Source: Oopsacas minuta (Eukaryota > Porifera > Hexactinellida > Lyssacinosida > Leucopsacidae). Taken from it: a stretch of 64,000 nt of DNA. A program made the translations under genes and the position numbers. Positions within the stretch are counted from its first letter, which is position 1. Each line of letters starts with the position of its first letter. This document shows, piece by piece, positions 21,701-30,644 of the stretch. The notes beneath the pieces were generated by a model. That model searched no databases and was not told where the DNA came from. It saw only the letters and a list, made by a program, of their open reading frames with translations. The DNA lies in the NCBI GenBank assembly GCA_024704765.1, contig JAKMXF010000333.1, positions 1-64,000 on the forward strand, written 5' to 3'.

Positions 21701-24700
21701 AACTAATTATTGATGGTATTGTTGTTGTCTTTTCTGTTGCTGTTGGTGTTATTGGTTCTGTTGAGTTTATTTGTGTATTATTTCGCGACTTTTCACAGAA
21801 TTCTCCACTATAACCGAATACACAACTACATGTACCATTTGATAGACAGGTACCGCTGTTCTGGCACTCATACAAACATTCCTTTGACTCACAATTCTCA
21901 CCATAGTAACCCTCCTCACATTCACTTCCATTCCTACATGAGTTGTAGCAATTCTCACACTGTAATCCTGTGAATCCTGTAACACACTGACATGCCCCCA
22001 ATCTACACACTCCACCATTTAGACATAATTCTGTACACTGACATTGTCCTGTTTCTGTTCTGCAGTATCCCGGAGACTCACAGTCTGTGTCCCTTTTACA
22101 TTCCTCACATTTTAACCCCCTCACATATATACATGACTGTACACTAACGTTAAAACTACACTCAACCAATCTGGTAGCATTCTGGTTGTAACAGTATATA
22201 TCAGTTATACTCTCTAGCTCAATTCCCTCATACCAATCCCTCATGTATATCTTGGTCACCCCTATATAGCCCAGCTGTTTACACGTTATTTTGGCTTCAG
22301 TCTCTCCCCAACCTGAATCACACACGTATCTCCATTCCATTTCACCAATTGAGTTGTTAGTGCATAACTGTAGATAATTTTCTTTATTTCTCCAACTCAC
22401 TGGACCTCTCCACCATCTGATGTCTCCTTCCCTCTCACAAGGATCTACCATTGCATTGCATACCATTATCAATGCAAGTATAAATATACAAAATATCTCC
22501 ATTAATCAATTCGAATATATTATTTTCCAATTACTAATACAACTATTTATGCTATACTTGTATAGAATAATTCTACAATCACGTATAGCACATACCACAT
22601 CTTGTTTATATCTTGTTGAGAGTACAATTATATCCTTGCATAAGTAATAATTCACAGAACTCTACCATTAATTAGAATACTTTTCCAATTTATAATTGAT
22701 TAATACTTGATTAATCATACATATTTTGGCCAGTTTATTATGTGTTTCTTATCAACACTAATTAATTACCACAGATTCTCTGAAAGTACAATTTTATTAC
22801 ATTACTAATGGATATGTCATATACGTAATATTTTATTAATATATTGTTCATAAAATCTCAATCACAGGCATATGTAAATATGTATAGGAAGTGGGAAGAT
22901 GTTACGATGGCCCCCAAACTAGAAAGTTCGAGGCCCTATCTGTCTGTGAACTCCTGGAGAGTGTCCCACGACTCTTTCTCTCTTAGGATCTGCCACACTT
23001 CACGTCTGTAAATATACATACATAGACCAAATATAATGACTCCAATATACATCGTTTGCTATGCTCTCAATTTAATTTAGATTTGCAGACTTGCTTGCTA
23101 CACTATGTCACGGAGCATTCCTACAACACATGCAGTTATTCTCTATATTCCATCTCATGCTCAAGTATTCTGAAACTTCCCATCTTATCCTATCTGCCAT
23201 CAGAGACAGAATGCATCTCTTCTCAGTCTCAGATCTTCTAATGTTATCTGTCATGTTTGATCCAAGTCAGGACTTCATTAAGCATTTAGTACAGCAGTCT
23301 CAAAGGTCGAGATTTGTACCAGGGAGAGGATTACAGCACTCTGCTTCTATGGACTCTCTCAACCAGTTAACATTGGGATGGAATGTATCTGTTTCTGATA
23401 GTACATACTCTCCTGTACGCACAAAATTAGGGATTGATCTAGCTGATGGAAGTGAATCTCAGAGAGAAGTTCGTCCTCAATCTTACTTTGAGATGTTTAT
23501 CGAATCACTCTTATGGCTCAACCAGAAGAGATTGCAGGTACTATTTAGAATTATAAGATAGATGTTATCCAATTGTATCCAATTTCCTTAATCTTCAATC
23601 TTGGTAGAAAATACTAATTTCGCATAAATTGTTAGAAAATATTTGTTTCAGAATGCAGTCCGACATTTTATTCCACGCATTCTTATTTCATGTATTCCAC
23701 TAGTCAATGGTAAATCCCGTCAACAATACAAGGAGTGGCACACTAATTATTTGTACGTCTAATTCAATAAGAATATTTCAAAATTTTGATTTCCAGTTAA
23801 CTTCCAAAAATGTATTCATTTAGGATAATACTTCATCATTTCTGCACAATGAACTCTTCATCCAGAATACAAGCAAGCTCTTATCTAATTTTCTAAAATT
23901 GAATGAAACTGAAACAAACTCCGGAATACAGGTATCTTGTGGAAGCAGTCATGCCGGTTACCTCCTACATAACCAAGTGTTCATGTGGACAACCTCTGTG
24001 GATCACGTACTCAGTCCTAGCTCTTTTATAGCAGAAGATATGCATCCCCTCACTGTACCCCTCTTGTCCTTCTTGCATATTAAAGTCCTGGAGATATCCT
24101 GTGGAATGGAGCACTCATTGGTACGTACATCTTACGGTGTGTACGCATGGGGAGACAATAGATGTGGTCAGCTGGGTGTGGGAGATAGGAACAAGAGACA
24201 GTTACCTACGGTTATAGATTCATTATCTAGTAAACAGATTATAGCTATTGCTTGTGGAGAAGCTCACTCACTGATGTTAGATAGCGTTAATAGGGTACAT
24301 GTATTTGGTGACAATAGATACGGTCAGCTAGGAATAGGTACTAAGGATCCTTATCAAACTATCCCCTTCATCCTCCCGTTACCTGTCTCTATTGTCCAGG
24401 CGTGTGGTGGTTCTATGCACTCAGTATTGCTTTCAGCTGATGGAGTCGTGTATGCTATGGGGAGCAATTATTACGGACAGCTGGGCGTGGAGGGACTGGA
24501 GGAGTCTAGCGAGCCTGTTAGAGTAGAGATATTAACAGAGTATAGAGTATTGGCTATAGCATCTGGTACACACACCTGTGTTGCTTGTGGACGAAATACA
24601 CAGCTGTGGTTATGGGGTAAAAACATTGGCAATCAGGAAATAGATTCAGAAGTAGAACAGATAGAACAGAGCAAGTCTGCTCTCATAACTCTTGATATAG

Positions 24701-26073
24701 ATTTGAAAGTTGGAGATCAGCTTAAAGAAGTAGCTGTTGGGATCAGTCACTGTCTGCTATTAACAAAGAACGGATTTATCCTGTCTTGGGGATCAAATGA
24801 ATACGGACAGTGCGGAGTAGGTACTTATTCTCATCAGCAGGAGCCTGAGATACTCCCTATCAATCTAACAGGTGTTAGGTTCATTTCTATAAGTGCTCAC
24901 ATGAATATCAGCGCTGCTATAGACTCTCAGAATAGATGCTTTGTATGGGGGAATATATTTCCTTACTCAGTAACTCCCAGTACTTCTCTAACATCCGAGG
25001 CTACACTGTGTGTATCTCCCTCTGTATGTTCTAACCTACCCTCCCTCATCCATCATATTCAGTCTGAGTGGGATATATCTATCCTATCAGAATCACATAA
25101 TGAAGTTGATGAGTTGAATGAACGCATTTCTGATTTCCCTGACTTCTCCTGTTTAGGCTCTATCTCTTACGGGAGTGAAGCTCTGGAATCTGCTCTGAAG
25201 GAGCTCTACGGCCTCTACTCATCATCTCGTATCAGCAGACTATGTCACTCTATGAACAACCTACAGGCTTCAGCTGTACTGATGGAGATGAGAGGAGACA
25301 TCCCACGAGCTCTTGAGTTCAAATTTAGACATCTTGTCCAGACGACTACTCAACAAGAGTTACTCCCTAGACTAACTGAACTATTGTATATTCATCTAGA
25401 TAGTCTACTCAGTCAGAACCAAGGAGCTCATACTATACGAGCTAGCTTCCTGAATCAAGGTATTCTCCTGATTAGATCTGCTCACAGTATATTCCTAGCA
25501 CACTCTCTCCCTCTTGAGAGTTTAGAAGAAGTGTTTGTATCTCGTATTGAAGGCTTAGCATATCCTCTTTACTTATTTATTAAGGATATAATAGAGAATG
25601 GAGATTCTCCTCCCTTCAGCTTATCATTATGTACACAGATTATTCTAATTACTGCACATAACATAGCGGAGGGACATCCTGACCCTCTGTTAGTACTCTC
25701 CTCTAACGAGCATACCTCTATAACCCGTCCTGTCAATGAGGGCACTATATGGGGACACATAATACACAATCTTACCAAGGATTTGGATAGCAGTGAATCT
25801 TTCCAGATAGATTATAACAGAGTAAAATCATTCTATACCTCAGCAACTGATCATGAGATGGTCCTGTTCTCGTGCGGACACTTCTATTCAGGTCACGAAT
25901 TCAACAAGACAGTACTGCCTAAATTTGAAAATCTCATAAGTCAGAATCTTCCTAGTTTTGGTAAGCAGACGACTCAACGTATTCTACAGCATTACTGGAA
26001 TGAAGATAAGTTTAATATTGGTTGTCCAGCTTGTGTGTTTATCAATTTGCAGCAAATAGCAACAAATAACTGA
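12783..26073 (+). CDS. Ten-exon WD40-like / helical-solenoid / RCC1-repeat protein
   Basis: Exons joined by GT-AG and phase: 12783-13081, 14981-15157, 15537-15823, 15887-16134, 18113-18405, 18464-18810, 19696-19945, 23081-23537, 23652-about 23756 and 23824-26073, giving about 1570 residues. Exons 2-3 hold WD40-like strands (WICDMCLSPDSHWLLVACS). Exons 5-8 look like a TPR/clathrin-type helical solenoid (YHLEQGNYSLALDFYKLA). The last exon has four clear RCC1 blades (AWGDNRCGQLGVGD, VFGDNRYGQLGIGT, MGSNYYGQLG, SWGSNEYGQCGVGT). It ends in a Cys/His cluster (SCGHFY...GCPACVF) resembling half a RING. This layout recalls coat or tethering proteins of the endomembrane system, but I do not recognise an orthologue. 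The exon 9-10 junction is uncertain: the strong donor at 23753 breaks the frame, while the weaker gtctaa at 23757 keeps it. Confidence 0.8.
13164..13509 (+). mobile_element. Non-autonomous Helitron-like element in intron 1
   Basis: Begins TCTATACTATTAAATCTC and ends with a GC-rich stem region (gcaagcgaagcgcg) followed by CTAG. It sits between A (13163) and T (13510), exactly the Helitron insertion rule, with no target duplication. 346 bp with no coding capacity. Related 3' ends occur at 27081-27097 and, inverted, near 19340-19375. Confidence 0.75.
13606..14950 (-). mobile_element. Intact Tc1/mariner-family element (DD37E)
   Basis: 1345 bp. The 26-bp terminal inverted repeats are perfect (13606-13631 and 14925-14950, beginning CAGGGTGTAACGAAAG). 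TA duplications lie at 13604-13605 and 14951-14952. The transposase ORF is open throughout. It lies in intron 1 of the WD40/RCC1 gene, 28 bp before the 3' splice site at 14980. Perfect ends plus an unbroken ORF imply a recent insertion. Confidence 0.95.
13679..14749 (-). CDS. Tc1-like transposase, DD37E
   Basis: Unbroken ORF of 371 residues if the ATG at 14794 is used, or 356 from MDVRDHGILL at 14749. The latter is preferred because the first segment (MNFFPILASLHYF) is hydrophobic and unlike the family start. Paired helix-turn-helix DNA-binding motifs occupy roughly residues 1-110 (AGLTQKKVAQDLNVSISSVKRW; GNPVSHMCVYRHL), with a GRPP linker. The catalytic triad is D in LWSDESPF, D in FMQDGAPAHT and E in NSPDLNPIENLWG. 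There are 37 residues between the last two, which places it in the DD37E group rather than classic Tc1 DD34E. Catalyses cut-and-paste transposition at TA. Only one copy is seen in this window. Confidence 0.93.
   Translation of the reverse strand: MDVRDHGILLHSRAMCMLDAGLTQKKVAQDLNVSISSVKRWSSLYKKGSSLVTKPRSGRPPILKRADKIVISKSLGKCRQSTRKLAQRLKNRGNPVSHMCVYRHLTESVGVRSFKRQEIPRLSQKNIQDRLNFARKHQYWTVNDWKKVLWSDESPFQLFATPNKQNNRVWAKNKQDVPSVFSVKFPAKIHVWGMMSHQALSELHIIPQGQSINSAYYINQILAKTCMEAVHRCRNNGSVLERPMLENMSEFIFMQDGAPAHTANATQKWCQDHLNAFWRKIEWPGNSPDLNPIENLWGIVKEKVNEEGQITRCEQLIETVKSAWRDISPSILENLVASMPERIRIVLERNGSYINR
15238..15420. mobile_element. TA-flanked MITE in intron 2
   Basis: 183 bp flanked by TA, with imperfect inverted ends (CACTGGAACTTTGTTTATAC against CAGCGAAACTTCGTTAATAT). 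Its interior phrase ggagtaataccaattgaata also occurs near 37530, and variants occur near 33925 and 45005. The 3' intron/exon boundary at 15537 is unaffected. Confidence 0.7.
16534..16789. mobile_element. Two abutting TA-flanked MITEs in intron 4
   Basis: The first starts at 16534 (CAGTGGAATCGCCTAATAGC) and its right end runs into the TA at 16611-16612. There the second MITE (16613-16789, 177 bp) begins. The second has matching ends (CAGTAGA...ATAAGACGTAC) and TA at 16790-16791. A relic of the second family lies at 8093-8122. Confidence 0.7.
17053..17220 (-). CDS. HLH microprotein lacking a basic region (Id-like)
   Basis: 55-residue ORF on the opposite strand inside intron 4 of the WD40/RCC1 gene. 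Start context CACAAAATGG is favourable. Residues 17-52 read as a helix-loop-helix: helix 1 AEQAGLDKLRKVLDC, a short loop KKEEK, helix 2 TEVVLEKAINEIKLLSQQ. The pattern K-x-EVLEKAI-x-x-I-x-x-L is typical of bHLH helix 2. Before helix 1, where bHLH factors have Arg/Lys for DNA contact, this protein has NSEDNYLDD, which is acidic. It could therefore dimerise but not bind DNA, the logic of Id proteins. Assignment is by pattern only; a chance ORF or a generic coiled coil are alternatives. Confidence 0.55.
   Translation of the reverse strand: MDRQKGNSEDNYLDDAEQAGLDKLRKVLDCKKEEKTEVVLEKAINEIKLLSQQNN
17352..17473 (-). promoter_or_regulatory. Three palindromic E-box-like motifs upstream of the HLH microprotein
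   Basis: CAGGTGTTTAAACCTG (17352-17367), CAGGTGTTCCCACCTG (17414-17429) and CAGGTGTTCAAACCTG (17458-17473) are spaced 62 and 44 bp apart, start to start. Each pairs an E-box CAGGTG with an inverted CACCTG/AACCTG half-site. They lie 130-255 bp upstream of the HLH start codon. CAGGTG is the classical E-protein/Snail/ZEB site, so control by HLH or Snail-type factors is an inference. Confidence 0.55.
18863..19148. mobile_element. MITE-like inverted-repeat element in intron 6
   Basis: 286 bp. Both ends carry ACCGTATTTC(T/C)CCGAATA then AGCGCC in opposite orientation, and internal copies of AATAAGCGCCGG also occur. A more diverged relative is at 46597-46798. No coding capacity. Superfamily not determined, because I see no clean target duplication. 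Confidence 0.65.
20676..20770. other. GC-rich cluster of three hairpins in intron 7
   Basis: A GC-rich island in otherwise AT-rich DNA. Three perfect or near-perfect hairpins occur in 95 bp: GAGAG-ggcgaag-CTCTC (20676-20692), GCCCG-g-TCCGG-catgg-CCGGA-a-CGGGC (20708-20734) and GCCGC-aaaaa-GCGGC (20756-20770). It could be a structured RNA, a transposon terminus or a foreign insert. No coding frame. Confidence 0.5.
21180..22502 (-). CDS. SRCR-EGF single-pass receptor nested antisense in intron 7
   Basis: Intact 440-residue single-exon ORF. Signal peptide 1-17 (IFCIFILALIMVCNA). SRCR-like domain about 28-135 (WRYVCDSGWGETEAKITCKQLGY). Cysteine-rich EGF-like modules 137-240 (LCLNGGVCRLGACQC, CQNSGTCLSNGTCSCVFGYSG). 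Ser/Thr-rich stalk 241-300, likely O-glycosylated. Transmembrane helix about 312-338 (MMALLAVIILVLCCCHFFIL), then a basic stop-transfer GRERRSR and a cytoplasmic tail of about 95 residues. The tail has two YxxM motifs (YTEM and YVPM), the consensus for PI3-kinase p85 SH2 domains when phosphorylated. Scavenger-type or adhesion receptor by architecture; ligand unknown. It lies wholly inside the 3.1-kb intron 7 of the plus-strand WD40/RCC1 gene. Confidence 0.85.
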   Translation of the reverse strand: MEIFCIFILALIMVCNAMVDPCEREGDIRWWRGPVSWRNKENYLQLCTNNSIGEMEWRYVCDSGWGETEAKITCKQLGYIGVTKIYMRDWYEGIELESITDIYCYNQNATRLVECSFNVSVQSCIYVRGLKCEECKRDTDCESPGYCRTETGQCQCTELCLNGGVCRLGACQCVTGFTGLQCENCYNSCRNGSECEEGYYGENCESKECLYECQNSGTCLSNGTCSCVFGYSGEFCEKSRNNTQINSTEPITPTATEKTTTIPSIISSTNTSITWSSKLDNTTDTPYTTPSMGINLLIISGIDMYTAGWIMMALLAVIILVLCCCHFFILVPFLVMKGRERRSRLAIISTHEPFYESLQTVASYYQIQTDHPQNNLSMNWRKSGVSMNTSGDYTEMKLVYDNRDIMGEEVIKKINREMREKKRLLFENSNDLYVPMNPVN

Positions 26074-26565
26074 TAGGTATACTTATTTTACGTGTTTGTA
26101 GATATTTGAGATTTTCTATTGCATTTGTGAAACATTATAATGTATGATGAATTATTTGTTAATAGTAATACCATATATACTTACATAAGTACGAGCTGTT
26201 TCCCTGGCTCACGCTGCGCGGCTTGCGAACACAATGTTCGCATGCAACTCGGCACGAATTTTTCATATGAACAACTATTATTTACACCTGAGCACCTTGA
26301 ATCAGAGCCTTAACAAGAAATTATTATTGAGATTACTCATATTTTATTCCTTTAGTCAATACAATCTGACACGTAATTATTTACAATTATTAAATTTAAA
26401 ATAATTTTAGTTTACTCAGAGTATTTTTCTAAGAAAGTGAAGTCTGCTATTTAGTAGATGTGACTCTATTGATGGACGAAGTATTTAATGAATATCTGTT
26501 CATCTCAGATGGTGACGTCATGACTACATAACCATTTTTCCCTAATTCTTCAACTCGACTATATA
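26074..26565. other. 3' flank of the WD40/RCC1 gene
   Basis: The segment 26190-26260 (gcggcttgcgaacac...ttcgcatgc) resembles, in inverse orientation, the 3' part of the Helitron at 13164-13509. No gene seen. Confidence 0.35.
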
Positions 26566-27097
26566 TCTATACTATCCCCCAGGGCTGATTTTTGGCATAC
26601 AGGGGTATTTGGGCCTGGCTCGGACATTTCGAGTCTTGGACGATAATCCGCACATATGACGAAATTATTACGTCATCGTCAACTTTTTGAGTTTTCGAAA
26701 AATCACAATATTTACCACTGCTCAGCCAATATACATGATAGCAGTTTGAAATTACTCACAGGTACCCTTGTGTGTAGCGCCTGGGGGGGCCTGACCCCCC
26801 AAAATTCTCAGTAGACCCCTCCAAAAATTATTGAATAAATTGATTATTTATGCCAAGAGATAGTGGGAAACTGGATAGATTTTAGAGACTGTCCGCCGCT
26901 AAAATTCCACCAGGCCTCCTCAAAAATCCCGTTGCTGCTATGCCCATGCAAGTAAGCCTTAATGTGACAAATGTCCTGACCTCATGATTTTGACCCAAAG
27001 CTAACTCATCATGGGATTATTACCTCATCATGACTGTACCACAAAACTCAAAATTTTCCAACATTTAATTTCTTAATACCCAAGCGAAGCGCGCTAG
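26566..27097 (+). mobile_element. Second Helitron-like element
   Basis: Starts TCTATACTATCCCCCAGGGC after an A and ends caagcgaagcgcgCTAG at 27097, the same 3' terminus as the element at 13164-13509. The base after CTAG is C, not the expected T. Its first 120 bp recur at 45171-45290 inside the MULE-like element. Confidence 0.6.
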
Positions 27098-28125
27098 CAT
27101 ATGTTAAGATATACAACTAATACCACGTGTCATACATGAAGATTATTGTACATCGAGTAACCTATGCTTCCTTATTTCTAAATAGATAATATAGAACTTA
27201 AGTTTGGTTAGTAAACAGACATTAGCAGATTATATTATGGAATATTACATTTCATTGCTACAGTATTTATCACTCTTTTATCCAAATCAGCAATTCAATC
27301 ATCCGATCATTTTATTGGTGGGAAACAAACCAGAGTGAATTTGGCTGTATGTTTATTATTAAAGAGGTAAAATAAGCTATATAATCCGACAATTTCTGAG
27401 TACGAAACAAATGTAGAATTATACAGGTCGAATTTACATAACTTGATTATCGTTAAATTGTCGGATTCCGGATTATTTAGGTTGTTTTCTATACAAAACG
27501 ATTCGTGAATAGAAATAATGTCGGTTCGGGGAATTCCGGATTACACAGGGGTCGGATTACGGAAGTTCCACTGATGAGAAACTTGAAAATGCAAAATCTG
27601 GTTCAGGGTACATCGTTACCCCATTGTAGTTGTTAAGAACACATGTCTCCACGTATAATTTGAGATTTCAACTATTTGTTTACTTTATATTCATAAAACA
27701 ACTATAAATTTACATATGATTAATTCAAATGGTGGAAATTCAGCACATTCTATATAATTAGTCAAATTTTATTCAATTCTGTTTACTCTCTTGGTATACA
27801 CGATAAATACATAATTAGGCGACATCTCAGTATTGAGAAATTCGAATTCGATACAACTTTCCATAAATCCTTTCCTTGACAACGGACAACACACAAAAAA
27901 ACAAAATGGTCTCTTTGTTTGTTTTTGTCTGTCCATTGTGTTGGTCATATGCAGCTACGTTTTCGTCTCCTCCACACTTTTTAACCTCAGAAATTTTGGG
28001 GAATCGCAAATGCAATTCTTTTCCTAATTTACAACGGATTTCGAATTCTTACTGCTACAGGAAAAACAGCTGCTTTTTTAATCCTCCAATTCTTGGTGAA
28101 TATTAGATTTCATAGTTTCAACTAG
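27098..28125. other. Repeat-rich spacer
   Basis: A decayed MITE-like stretch ends near 27573 (ggattacggaagttccactg). Around 27665-27720 a sequence similar to 33490-33545 occurs (tttactttatattcataaaa). No convincing gene. Confidence 0.35.
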
Positions 28126-28600
28126 TTATACATTTTCCTTTGCTTTCTCAAAGGTTTCTGTGGAACCATCAAGCAACACGCCTTCAGATACGTTAACTGG
28201 CTTCGTATCATGGTTGATATGGTCATTACATCCGCAGCATTCACAAAATGCAATGTCACATTTCGGACAATAAATGAATATTTCTGCGTTGTTATGTTTA
28301 TTGCAGAAAATTACAGGGTTGGGTGGTATTCGGTCTTTCAACCTACTGAAAGCCACTTCTTCCAAGGATTTACTTCGTGTGTAACACGGGACTTAATTTG
28401 GGCGTTCTTGTCGAGTTCACACATGAACTGTTGTCACTGTTCACAATATGCTACACCTTTTCAAACATTATCATCAATTTCCTTGTATGTGCAATTGTGG
28501 AATTGTCTCGTAAGCCCTAAGAGATATGGTTTGTTAATGTAGCATCGATTGTTTCATTCGTATGGGTCATGAACCTCACCTCAATTTTTGCAAACTCTTG
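28126..28600 (-). pseudogene. TRIM-type B-box relic
   Basis: The 79-residue ORF at 28126-28365 contains a B-box 2 zinc finger: FCNKHNNAEIFIYCPKCDIAFC followed by CxxC and H...H. Upstream on the same strand a B-box 1-like segment (AYCEQ*QQFMCELDKNAQ, about 28400-28450) carries a stop where the second zinc Cys should be. No RING or NHL part is nearby, so it is a fragment of a TRIM gene. Confidence 0.6.
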
Positions 28601-28679
28601 TATTGGCTTTGAATCTAACCTACTCTTCAAATATTCTTCAAAGGATACGTGTAGACAGCTTAGAGATTTTGTAGATTTA

Positions 28680-29140
28680 TATGCTTTTTACTGTGCCGAT
28701 TATACTATGGTATAGAGCCCAGTATTGAAATGGTTGCCTATATTTTTGTTTTCTTTAACCGTAGACAATGCACCACCCAAACTATAATAGATTAAGGGCT
28801 GATACTTTCAGGATATATGGACAATTACTGTGCGGTGTGCATTGAGGGTCACAATTTTTGATCTGACACAATTTGCCACTTTTGTGCCAGTTAATAATTC
28901 TTCCCATAGGAATTGTATTAGATTTTTGGATACTATAGAATACTACGAACAAAATCCTAGTAGGAGGCTATACACAGCATAGGATGATATTAAATTGATT
29001 CAACTTAGTACACAAACGCTAGACTATGAAAAAATAATTATTGACACAATAGACACAAATTGCGTGCCGTCATAAACCAAGTAAAACTTGAACCGGAATA
29101 ACTCACCCACGATAACAGCTAAAGTAATACTTCCAATAGG
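28680..29140. repeat. Dispersed repeat, copy 1 of 3
   Basis: Resembles 43800-44460 and 60845-61210 over long stretches (for example actataatagattaag.gctga, ttcaacttagtacaca, acacaatagac, aactcac..cgata). Noncoding. In the other two places it is part of the protease segmental duplication. Confidence 0.65.
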
Positions 29141-29296
29141 TGAAATGTAGTATAGATTAGGATAGACACCTTGGCCACTATAACTATGACGTCACCATAG
29201 TGGAGGTGGTGATGACAAAATTTTCAAAAATTGAGATTTCGAAATTCGACAAAACATGAGTCTTTGGACACATTCATAAAATCTTGTATATAAAAT

Positions 29297-29465
29297 TACA
29301 AACTGTGTCGACAGCTTAACCTATCGATTAAATTTGTCTAAAGTGGCACTAGCAATTGGAGGCATTATACAATGAAATTTAACAAAATACACATAGTGGT
29401 TCCAGTTACTAGTGCCCACTCTAAAGAATTTAATCAATAGACAAAGCTGTCGGCACAGGCTGTTA
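29297..29465. repeat. Inverted repeat, arms about 52 bp
   Basis: The left arm 29297-29349 and right arm 29412-29465 are near-complementary (tgtcgacagctt...ctatcgattaaat...ggcactag), enclosing about 60 bp. Foldback or MITE-like, with no coding capacity. Confidence 0.65.
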
Positions 29466-30644
29466 CATTATATTTGTTACGATTGAGACAAATATTTTTC
29501 AATTTTATCAGACATTGATTTACTACTTTACTCGTTAATTATGTTACCGCTTTATAGAATAAACCATTAATAAAGCAATTCCAAAACCATTATATTTTAA
29601 ATTAAAACTCGGCTATCTTCATTTCGCATTATGTCATATCTCGGAAATTGTCATAAAAATGTGGTCAGATTTTGGCTCTTTCCCAGATAATATCATAAAA
29701 TTAAGCGCGAATACCAGTTTATTTGATGGAAACACGGGAAAATATACAGTGCATTAGTGAACGGTGTGTACAAAGTCGTACTGAAAACTTAGCATGTACA
29801 AAGTTACTTTCTGTACGTAAATATCGAGATTGTACCAACATCCGACGGTTATTATCCTTGTACCATGAAGGTTTCAGTCCTAATCTATTAATGCTTTGGC
29901 TGTGCACGGGCTACGAAGGAAAATATAAATATAGGCCAGTTGTATAAAACGGGAGCCGCGGCACACTTGTGTAGACATGGGGAATTGTATTTATAAATGT
30001 AATTTCTGTAATTCATTAGTTTTCAAGTAATTGAAAAGTAATCGTAATTGGATGACATAAATGTAATTTCAAATTTGTAATTGTCCCTGAGATTGTAAAT
30101 AGCCGCTAATGTATTTGCACATTGAGGCCAATATTTATACATAAATGGCATATTTCTAGGAAATTTTGACACTGCAGTATTACTAAAGTCGAATTCAATA
30201 TTGACAGGTGTGCTTCATAATTATAGATGAAATGAGTGTGTCATAGATTGAAAACGGTTTAGACACATTGATATAGGCAGTGATATCAATACTGGCCCAT
30301 CTATCATTGTATAGTCAGCACAGAGAACACAAAAATTATGTGCTTCGGAAAGCGGAATGACGTATTGAATATATGTATTGCAATAAACAGTGTAGAGATC
30401 AATTAAGTGAAAACATACAGTCCTATCAAATTGTTCATCACAACAATTCGAGAATTCGATATGATTTTCTGGACAAATAGAGACGTGCCAGAAGACCCAA
30501 TGTAAAGGAATGAATGAAAATCAAGCAAAACAAATATATACGTGATAGGACTAGTTAATATCAATTCAAAACAAAGGATCAATACAAATAATCTAGCTAT
30601 ATCTACAAAGGTAGACTGGAATACAAAGTCCGTTAGAGAAGAAG
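29466..30644. other. Spacer downstream of the oxygenase/F-box/actin gene
   Basis: No gene or clear repeat recognised. Short ORFs on both strands have no family resemblance. Confidence 0.35.
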
